This document shows positions 37,579 through 44,150 of a stretch of 44,150 bases of DNA, in pieces. The stretch is from Planctomycetota bacterium (GTDB lineage Bacteria > Planctomycetota > Planctomycetia > Gemmatales > Gemmataceae). Position 1 is the stretch's first letter. Every line of letters starts with the position of its first letter. Position numbers and translations under genes: made by a program. The stretch lies in assembly GCA_021324515.1 (NCBI GenBank), contig JAJPIY010000240.1:1-44150 (forward strand). Direction: 5' to 3'. The notes beneath the pieces were generated by a model. The model had not been told where the DNA came from. It was given only the letters and a program-made list of their open reading frames with translations, and searched no databases.

Positions 37579-38169
37579 TCAAATATGACCGGCGAGGGCC
37601 TCGCGCATCATCAAGCGGGCCCGGCGCAGTCGGCTTTTTACTGCCGCCACGCTGAGTTGAAGGGTTGCGCTGATCTCGGCATTGCTTAACTCTTCGAGGT
37701 CAGCCAGAACGTAGACTTCTCGATAAATCTCCGGCAAACGGGCGATAGCTTGTTCAATCAGTTCCCGCCTCTCATCATCGAGAAGCCGCTGATCCGGACA
37801 AGTATGGGCTTCTGAAGGTGCGTAGATCTGCTCGGCGAGGGGGATGTCCGTCTCATGTTCTCGGCGTCGGAGCGATTTTCGGCGATGTTCCAAGGACGCA
37901 TTGACCGTCACGCGGTGCAGCCATGTTGTTAGCCGGCCTTCCCCGCGAAAACTATTGAGCTTGCGCAGGACGCGCAACAACACCTCCTGAGTCACATCTT
38001 CTGCGTCGGTCTCGTTGCCAAGCATACGGCAGGCCAGGTTGTACACCCGAGGAGCGTGGGCGTAAAAAACTTGCGCCGCTGTTGCGGCGTCCGCGTCCTC
38101 GACAGGACGCCTACGCTCCAGAGGCCCCTCATGGTCAGCAATACTCGACCAATAATCAAGAAGCGTCAT
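37579..38169 (-). CDS. ECF-family RNA polymerase sigma-70 factor
   Basis: VYNLACRMLGNETDAEDVTQEVLLRVLRKLNSFRGEGRLTTWLHRVTVNASLEHRRKSLRR; LPEIYREVYVLADLEELSNAEISATLQLSVAAVKSRLRRARLMMREAL. Confidence 0.93.
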   Translation of the reverse strand: MTLLDYWSSIADHEGPLERRRPVEDADAATAAQVFYAHAPRVYNLACRMLGNETDAEDVTQEVLLRVLRKLNSFRGEGRLTTWLHRVTVNASLEHRRKSLRRREHETDIPLAEQIYAPSEAHTCPDQRLLDDERRELIEQAIARLPEIYREVYVLADLEELSNAEISATLQLSVAAVKSRLRRARLMMREALAGHI

Positions 38170-38232
38170 CGGTCCTGCCTCCGGTGTATCACCCAGGGTG
38201 ATTTCACAGGGAGCGATGCTTTTACAAAGGGC

Positions 38233-38457
38233 TGGCGGACTTTTCCCTCCCCCCCCTGTGGGGGAGGGAGTTGTATTTGTTCCCTCCCCCCTTGTGAGGG
38301 AGGGAGTTGTATTTGTTCCCTCCCCCCTTGTGAGGGAGGGAGTTGTATTTGTTCCCTCCCCCCTTGTGGGGGAGGGTTAGGGTGGGGGGTTAGAACTCCT
38401 TGTCTGCATTGTACTTACCCCCCCACCCCAGCCCTCCCCCACAAGGGGGGAGAGAGT
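38233..38457. repeat. Tandem array of about 36-bp GC-rich units (ccctccccccttgtgagggagggagttgtatttgtt) followed by an inverted copy
   Basis: Units start at 38245, 38282, 38318 and 38354. The last unit with its tail (ctccccccttgtgggggagggttagggtggggggt) is near-complementary to 38419-38456 (acccccccaccccagccctcccccacaaggggggagag). Confidence 0.85.
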
Positions 38458-38897
38458 TTTGTCCGTTAGCCCATTACAAAGTATCACTCACCAGGTCCTT
38501 CCCTGCTATCATGACATTCTGGAATTGACTTGCGGGAGTTAGGAGCAACTATCATGCCGCCGCCTGGGCTAAAGAATAGCTTGAGCGAAGTCCAAGACCT
38601 AACGATGAATGATTAAAGGAGTTAAATGCCGTCAGAAAACTCCCAGATTGTGCAATTTCTCGCTTCCGCGGGAGGCGGACGTTTCCAAAAAGAAACATGG
38701 CTGTAAACACATGTTGCCAATCCTTAACAGAAAGACGCTAACTACCAAATCGATGATATTGCGCCCTCCTCTCGTACCGGAGCGCAAACGCCGAAAGGTA
38801 GACCCGCCTTGTCAGGGGCCATTTCCCTGTCCCCTTGTTTTGGATAAACTCATCTCAACTCCGGCAATCTTCCCTCTCTGCACGAAAGGGAGCGACC

Positions 38898-41060
38898 ATG
38901 AGTCAATCTGTGCAACCCGCTCTTGGGTTGGAACTTCTCGACGGCAACATCGCGCTTGTGACCATCGATCAACCCGGCAGCCGCGCCAACACGCTTGGTC
39001 AAGCCGTGCTCGCGGAGTTGGAAGCGATGGTGGTGCGGCTTCGACAACACAGCGACTTGCGTGGTTTGATCTTCCGCAGCGGCAAGCCGGGCATGTTCAT
39101 TGCCGGCGCTGATCTGCGCGAATTAAGCCGCGCGCCGCAAGATCCGGAGGCGGCTCGCCAGCTGGTCCAACGCGGCCTCGATCTCATTGCCGCTTTCGAA
39201 GCCCTGCCGTATCCCACCGTCGCCGCCATCGAGGGCGCCTGCATGGGCGGCGGGCTGGAGCTGGCCCTGGGCCTGGATTATCGCCTGGCCAGCACCCATC
39301 CGAAAACCGAGCTAGGGCTGCCGGAGACCAAGATAGGCCTCATCCCCGGATGGGGGGGAACGCAGCGGCTGACGCGCCTCCTTGGGCCGTCGTTGGCCGC
39401 CGAGATGATCTGCACAGGCGAAGCCGTCAAGGCCGAACGCGCCCGGCAAATCGGCCTGGTTTTCGACGCCGTGCCTTCGGAACGCCTGTACGACGAAGCG
39501 CGGCGTTTGCTGGAAGAAGTAGGCCCTGCCTCACGCCGAGCCGACGAATGGAAAACGCTTCGCAAACGCAAACAGCAGCCTGTCGGATTAAGCGAAGAGC
39601 AGCTGTCGTTCACTTTCGCTGTCGCCCGTGCTCAGATCTTGGCCAAGACCCGCGGACAGTATCCTGCGCCGCTGGCGGCGCTGGAAGCCATCGCCCAGGG
39701 CTGCAATTTGCCGTTGGAAGAAGGGATCAAGAAGGAGACTGAGCAATTCGTGCGGCTGGTGGGCAGTCCGATTTCGCGCAACTTGATCGCTGTATTTTTC
39801 ATGACACAGCGCTTGCAGAAAGATCCTGGCGTCGGCAATGTCGCTGTGCAACCCAAGACCGTGCAGCAAGTCGGCGTCCTTGGCGCCGGCATGATGGGTT
39901 CTGGTATTGCCCTGGCGCACGTCCGTCGCGGTATTCCCACCGTGATGCTCGACAAGGTGCCAGCTGCATTGGAGAAGGGGGTCAATAACATCATCAAGGG
40001 CCTACAAGGGCGCGTTGCTGCCGGCCGTATGTCGTCCGAGGAAGCGGCTGGCGCGCTGGCGCGTCTGAGCACGAGCATGACGCTCAACGCCTTGGCCGAT
40101 CGCGATGTTGTTATCGAAGCCATCACCGAGAACGAGGAAATGAAGGTCCATGTTTATCGTCAATTACACAACGTGCTAGGCCCCGATGCTATCCTCGCCT
40201 CGAACACGTCGGCCATCTCGATCACGCGCATGGCCCAAGCGGTTAAGCGGCCCGAAAACTTCGCGGGTATGCATTTTTTCAATCCGGTTGATCGCATGCA
40301 GCTTGTTGAAGTGGTCCGCGGCGACCAAACCAGTGACGAAACCGTGGCCACGCTTGTTGCCCTGGCCAAACGCATCGGCAAAACGCCGATTGTGGTCCGC
40401 GATTGTCCCGGCTTCCTCGTCAACCGTATTCTGTTTCCCTACTTGAACGAATCGCTGGTGCTGCTGCAAGAGGGGGCCAACCCGCGCGCCATCGACAAAG
40501 CGGCGACGGCATTCGGCATGCCGATGGGGCCGATCACCCTCTATGATCTCGTCGGCCTGGACACGTCGCTGCACGCCGGCAACGTCATCAACACCGCCTT
40601 CGCCGACCGGGCCGCACCAACCCGCATCCTCGCCGAATTGGTCGCCGCCGGCCGTTTGGGCCAGGAATACGGGGCCGGGTTCTACAGCTACGCCAAAGGG
40701 TCACGCGGTGTCGATGACCCGGCGCTCGAGCCGATCCTGGCGAAATGCCGCACCGAGCAACGGCAGATTAGCAATGAAGAGATAACAGATCGTCTCTTTT
40801 TACCGATGGTGACGGAAGCGAGCCGAGTGCTGAGCGAAGGCATCGTGCGCGAGCCGGGCGATGTGGACATGGGGTTGATTTTGGGCATCGGCTTCCCCGC
40901 GTTCCGCGGCGGCATCCTGCGCTGGGCCGACTCGCTGGGGCTGGCCAACGTGCTGGAAAAACTAAGGCCCTACGAGCGCCTCGGAGCGCGTTTCCATCCG
41001 ACCGAGCAGATGCGCAAGCTGGCGGCAGAGGGCAAGGGCTTCTATCCCCCTGAGCCGTGA
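38898..41060 (+). CDS. fadJ: Multifunctional fatty-acid oxidation protein: enoyl-CoA hydratase / 3-hydroxyacyl-CoA dehydrogenase
   Basis: FIAGADLRELSRAP, AAIEGACMGGGLELALGLDYRLAS, GLPETKIGLIPGWGGTQRLTRL; QVGVLGAGMMGSGIALAHVRRGIPTVMLDK; ASNTSAISITRMAQAVKRPENFAGMHFFNPVDRMQLVEVV. Confidence 0.93.
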   Translation: MSQSVQPALGLELLDGNIALVTIDQPGSRANTLGQAVLAELEAMVVRLRQHSDLRGLIFRSGKPGMFIAGADLRELSRAPQDPEAARQLVQRGLDLIAAFEALPYPTVAAIEGACMGGGLELALGLDYRLASTHPKTELGLPETKIGLIPGWGGTQRLTRLLGPSLAAEMICTGEAVKAERARQIGLVFDAVPSERLYDEARRLLEEVGPASRRADEWKTLRKRKQQPVGLSEEQLSFTFAVARAQILAKTRGQYPAPLAALEAIAQGCNLPLEEGIKKETEQFVRLVGSPISRNLIAVFFMTQRLQKDPGVGNVAVQPKTVQQVGVLGAGMMGSGIALAHVRRGIPTVMLDKVPAALEKGVNNIIKGLQGRVAAGRMSSEEAAGALARLSTSMTLNALADRDVVIEAITENEEMKVHVYRQLHNVLGPDAILASNTSAISITRMAQAVKRPENFAGMHFFNPVDRMQLVEVVRGDQTSDETVATLVALAKRIGKTPIVVRDCPGFLVNRILFPYLNESLVLLQEGANPRAIDKAATAFGMPMGPITLYDLVGLDTSLHAGNVINTAFADRAAPTRILAELVAAGRLGQEYGAGFYSYAKGSRGVDDPALEPILAKCRTEQRQISNEEITDRLFLPMVTEASRVLSEGIVREPGDVDMGLILGIGFPAFRGGILRWADSLGLANVLEKLRPYERLGARFHPTEQMRKLAAEGKGFYPPEP

Positions 41061-41145
41061 CCATAGAGCGCGATGGCAACAACGGCCCCTGAAGCGCAGC
41101 CGACAGCTCTGAGGCCCCTATTCATCTGGGAAGGAGAAATAAGAG

Positions 41146-42315
41146 ATGGGAAAAAGCGCCTTTCGCCGAATCGAAAGCGTAGCGGCAATAGGGTTGCTTT
41201 TTTGGGGGCTGATCGAGAGCGGGCGGGGGAGTGGACTGCCGCCGGACGTTCCGACCGTCCTCAAGGCCGAGCCGGCCCCGGAGTGGGAGGCGAAGTTCGC
41301 CGGCAACAAGGGCTGGATCGGCGGCGATGGCGTGTATTCCGCCGTCCTCCCCGCGCGGCGCGTGCTTTGGCTGTTCGGCGACACGCTGCTAGGTGAAGTC
41401 CGAGACGGCCGGCGCGACGGGGCCATCATGGTGAACAACACAATTGGGCTTCAGAACGGTCACGGTAAGGAAGCAGCTATCAACTTCGCCGCCGGACGGA
41501 GCAGAGACGGCAAAGCCGCAGCGTTTTTCGTTCCCGCCGACGGCAGAGGTTGGTTTTGGCCACAAGCTGCTATCTGTACGGGCGGTCGACTCTTTATCTT
41601 CCTGGCCCAGATCGACAAGACAGGTGATCCCGGCGTCTTCGGTTTTCGGCAAGTCGGTCAATGGCTGGCCGTGATCGAAAATCCCGACAAGGAGCCGAAA
41701 ACATGGCGTCCCCGGCAGCACAAGCTGCCGTTCGCTTCCTTCGAGAAGGGCCGCTCACGCTCGTGGGGTTCGGCCGTGTTGGAAGTAGACGACTACCTGT
41801 ACATCTACGGTTGGGAAGAGCGCGGCAAGCAGATCGGTGTGCGCCGGCTGACTGTGGCGCGCGTGCCGACCAAGAAGCTGGACGATTTCACGGCCTGGCG
41901 CTTTCGTACGGCCCAGGGATGGAGCGATCAAGCAGCAGACGTGGTCTCACAGGCAGACGGATTGGCTAGCGAGTTTTCTGTCAGCAAGATGCCTGGCCGC
42001 AAAGGTTATGTGGTTGTATATACCGAGAATGGCCTGAGCGATCGCATCTTGGCGCGTTTCGCCGCTGCCCCGGAAGGACCGTGGTCCGCGCCGCTGCTTC
42101 TGTACCGCTGCCCGGAAATGACCAAGGACAAAGGTTTGTTTTCTTATGCAGCTAAGGCCCATGTGTGGGCGGCTTGTCCCGACGAATTGCTGGTCAGCTA
42201 TTGCGTCAATACTTGGGACTTCGCTCGGCTGTTCCGTGAGGCCAAAGTGTATCGCCCCAAGTTTGTGCGCGTCAGGTTGAGTCCGGCGAAAGAGACGCAA
42301 GGACTGTCCCCCTAA
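41146..42315 (+). CDS. Secreted DUF4185-like (beta-propeller-like) protein
   Basis: Signal-like N-terminus; GGDGVYSAVLPARRVLWLFGDTLLGEV...NNTIGLQ; WPQAAICTGGRLFIFLAQI; RSRSWGSAVLEVDDYLYIYGWE; GPWSAPLLLYRCPE. Confidence 0.65.
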   Translation: MGKSAFRRIESVAAIGLLFWGLIESGRGSGLPPDVPTVLKAEPAPEWEAKFAGNKGWIGGDGVYSAVLPARRVLWLFGDTLLGEVRDGRRDGAIMVNNTIGLQNGHGKEAAINFAAGRSRDGKAAAFFVPADGRGWFWPQAAICTGGRLFIFLAQIDKTGDPGVFGFRQVGQWLAVIENPDKEPKTWRPRQHKLPFASFEKGRSRSWGSAVLEVDDYLYIYGWEERGKQIGVRRLTVARVPTKKLDDFTAWRFRTAQGWSDQAADVVSQADGLASEFSVSKMPGRKGYVVVYTENGLSDRILARFAAAPEGPWSAPLLLYRCPEMTKDKGLFSYAAKAHVWAACPDELLVSYCVNTWDFARLFREAKVYRPKFVRVRLSPAKETQGLSP

Positions 42316-42325
42316 AAAGACCAGA

Positions 42326-42349
42326 AGCCGGTGGCGAAAGCCACCGGCT
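42326..42349. terminator. Hairpin AGCCGGTGGC-GAAA-GCCACCGGCT (GNRA tetraloop) after the DUF4185-like gene
   Basis: Perfect 10-bp arms 11 nt past the stop codon; no U-tract. Confidence 0.6.
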
Positions 42350-42767
42350 CGCAAGAAAGTGCCAAAAAGATATGGGTCGTCGGTGTGCCAATGGGCCGCG
42401 GGAAACAGCCCGAGGGGATGTTTGATTTCAACGATAAGAAGGAAGAGCAAGTATCGTGCCAGAGATGGTCAAGGAAGGACCTATCTCGCCATAAGTTATT
42501 GGTGGAACAGAGCTTGAGATTTCTTGTCCGCGTCCGTGTTCTTCTTCCACCACGACCGATTGTGCAAATTTTACTGCTCGCGCCATGTAATAATGTCTTA
42601 CAACGAATGAGCCGGAGGGGTAAGAGCTGCCAGTCAAGACTCCCTCCCCCTTGTGGAGGACTAGGATGGGAAGTAAGGACCAGCAGACTAAGAAACCAAG
42701 GGGGCTTGCCGAAAGAGGGAGGGCCAATTCGCGAGCGATGGGCTTCTCTGGCGATATACCTCCGCGA

Positions 42768-43055
42768 TCATGCCGGAAACAGCTCGCGGTTGGCGATCAC
42801 TGGGTCCCACGGTCTCAGCACATACTTGAGGAAAATGCCGTTCTGATGGAAAGGATCGCCTTGTAACAGCTTCTCAGCCTCCTCAGCGGAGGCGGCCTCG
42901 TAGACGATAAGCGCACCACTGTCGTCGGTGAACGGTCCAGAGATGGCAAGCTGGCCGCGCTCGCGCAGCGCAGCCAGATATTGTCGGTGGCTTGGCCGAA
43001 TCGAGTGAATTTTCGCTTTGTCGGCACTGTACTCGATGATGGCGGCGTATTTCAT
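42768..43055 (-). CDS. YciI family protein
   Basis: MKYAAIIEYSADKAKIHSIRPSHRQYLAALRERGQLAISGPFTDDSGALIVYEAASAEEAEKLLQGDPFHQNGIF. Confidence 0.85.
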   Translation of the reverse strand: MKYAAIIEYSADKAKIHSIRPSHRQYLAALRERGQLAISGPFTDDSGALIVYEAASAEEAEKLLQGDPFHQNGIFLKYVLRPWDPVIANRELFPA

Positions 43056-43186
43056 GGCGTCCCCGTGGTCTTCTTTGTAACTATGCCCCATAACGGTGCT
43101 TATCGTAAACGGCCGTCGTCATGCTGACAAGCCCTTGGCACCCGCGGAGCGTTTGGCCCCGAATCGTCCTTTTTCAAGAAGGCACC

Positions 43187-44104
43187 TCACGGCGACTCGT
43201 TTGCCCAATCGCGCGGTTTCAGATAGATCTCGTACAACTCGGCCTCGCGCGATCCGGGTTCGGGGTGGTAGTCGTATTCCCAGCGGACGCGCGGCGGCAG
43301 CGACATCAGGATCGATTCGGTGCGTCCGGCCGTTTTCAGACCGAAGATGGTACCGCGGTCGTAGAGCAGATTGAATTCGACGTATCTTCCCCGGCGGTAT
43401 TCTTGAAAGGCCCGTTGCTGCTCCGTATACGGTTCGTTTTTGCGTCGCTGGACGATGGGCAGATATGCCTCCAGAAAATGGTCGCCGCAATCGCGTACAA
43501 ATTGGAACAGGGCCTTGAGGTCGCCTTCGAGGTAATCGAAGAAGATGCCACCGACGCCGCGGGCCTCGCCGCGGTGCGGCAGGAAGAAATACTCATCACA
43601 CCATTTCTTCATCTGAGCATAATTCACCAACGGCTCGTGTTTAGCGCAGACGCGCTGCCAGACCTTGTGAAAGTGGATGACGTCCTCGCGGTAGGGATAA
43701 TAAGGGGTCAGGTCGGCACCGCCGCCGAACCATTGGCGCTCGCCCTTGCTGAGATAGCGGAAATTGGCGTGGACGGTCGGTACCATCGGACTGCGGGGAT
43801 GCAGTACCAGGGAGAGGCCGCAGGCGGTGAATTCGCGGCCTTCACCGGGCACCTGCGGCGCGAACTCTTCGGACAGTTGCCCATGCACATCGGAGAAGTT
43901 GACGCCGCCTTTCTCGAAGACGGCGCCCTCGCTAATGACGCGCGTCCGCCCACCGCCGCCGCCCGGACGCCGCCAGGAATCCTCTTGGAAACGCGCCCCA
44001 CCGTCAAGCTCTTCCAGCGCGGCGACAATACGATCTTGCAGCTCCTGGAAATAACGCGAAGCGCGGCGGTGCATCGATTGGCTCGGCACGATGGTTCCTC
44101 CCAA
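43187..44104 (-). CDS. hemF: Oxygen-dependent coproporphyrinogen-III oxidase
   Basis: [110 protein letters not shown]. Start could be the internal Met at 44074. Confidence 0.95.
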   Translation of the reverse strand: MGGTIVPSQSMHRRASRYFQELQDRIVAALEELDGGARFQEDSWRRPGGGGGRTRVISEGAVFEKGGVNFSDVHGQLSEEFAPQVPGEGREFTACGLSLVLHPRSPMVPTVHANFRYLSKGERQWFGGGADLTPYYPYREDVIHFHKVWQRVCAKHEPLVNYAQMKKWCDEYFFLPHRGEARGVGGIFFDYLEGDLKALFQFVRDCGDHFLEAYLPIVQRRKNEPYTEQQRAFQEYRRGRYVEFNLLYDRGTIFGLKTAGRTESILMSLPPRVRWEYDYHPEPGSREAELYEIYLKPRDWANESP

Positions 44105-44150
44105 CAGCAGAGGGCGACCTATCCACCATTGTACAAACCCGTCCTCGGTG

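Noticed and set aside
38245-38380. 36-bp direct repeats resembling a CRISPR array
   Set aside because: Units are contiguous with no unique spacers, are strongly palindromic throughout, and there are no cas genes; treated as tandem intergenic repeat.
38056-38469. ORF encoding SCICSLPPCEGGSCICSLPPCEGG...PTPALPHKGGE
   Set aside because: It is a translation of the palindromic repeat array and runs antisense into the sigma gene; not a supported protein.
38525-38555. TTGACT...TATCAT promoter-like pair
   Set aside because: Spacer is 19 nt and no independent evidence of a transcription start; too weak to call.
38553-38615. 20-codon ORF MPPPGLKNSLSEVQDLTMND
   Set aside because: Too short and without support beyond an ATG and a stop.
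1-44150. Defence island, prophage or integrated element
   Set aside because: No transposase, integrase, restriction, toxin-antitoxin or phage structural genes recognised; most genes are housekeeping or envelope functions.

Overview
This 44 kb window is GC-rich chromosomal DNA that reads as planctomycete, probably Gemmataceae-like. The evidence is a BBP7 porin, a DUF1559 pseudopilin, LExLExR-LPS motif surface proteins and PVC-style pilM genes. I support 29 protein-coding genes. They include a ManD/RspA-like enolase (5' truncated by the window edge), tyrA plus an esterase, tatC translationally overlapped with a cobA-hemD fusion, an acyltransferase, a PEP-hydrolase-family protein and a run of outer-membrane/surface proteins. 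Further along are a HEAT-repeat protein, a DUF1559 pseudopilin, dgkA, a CHAD protein paired with a membrane GTPase, and aceE-aceF-lpd. The right third has a pilM-pilN-like fusion followed by two very large single-pass proteins, an FAD oxidoreductase, an ECF sigma factor, a fadJ-like fusion, a DUF4185-like protein, a YciI protein and hemF. I saw no rRNA, tRNA, CRISPR array, transposase or integrase. The most unusual material is (1) an unusual type IV pilus alignment-complex locus with Met/Gln/Gly-rich low-complexity segments, and (2) several families of intergenic palindromic repeats. One repeat family puts 22-bp identical inverted copies on both sides of an ECF sigma-factor gene, and one element looks like a small MITE with about 20-bp terminal inverted repeats. 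All functional names come from reading motifs by eye; no database search was run.
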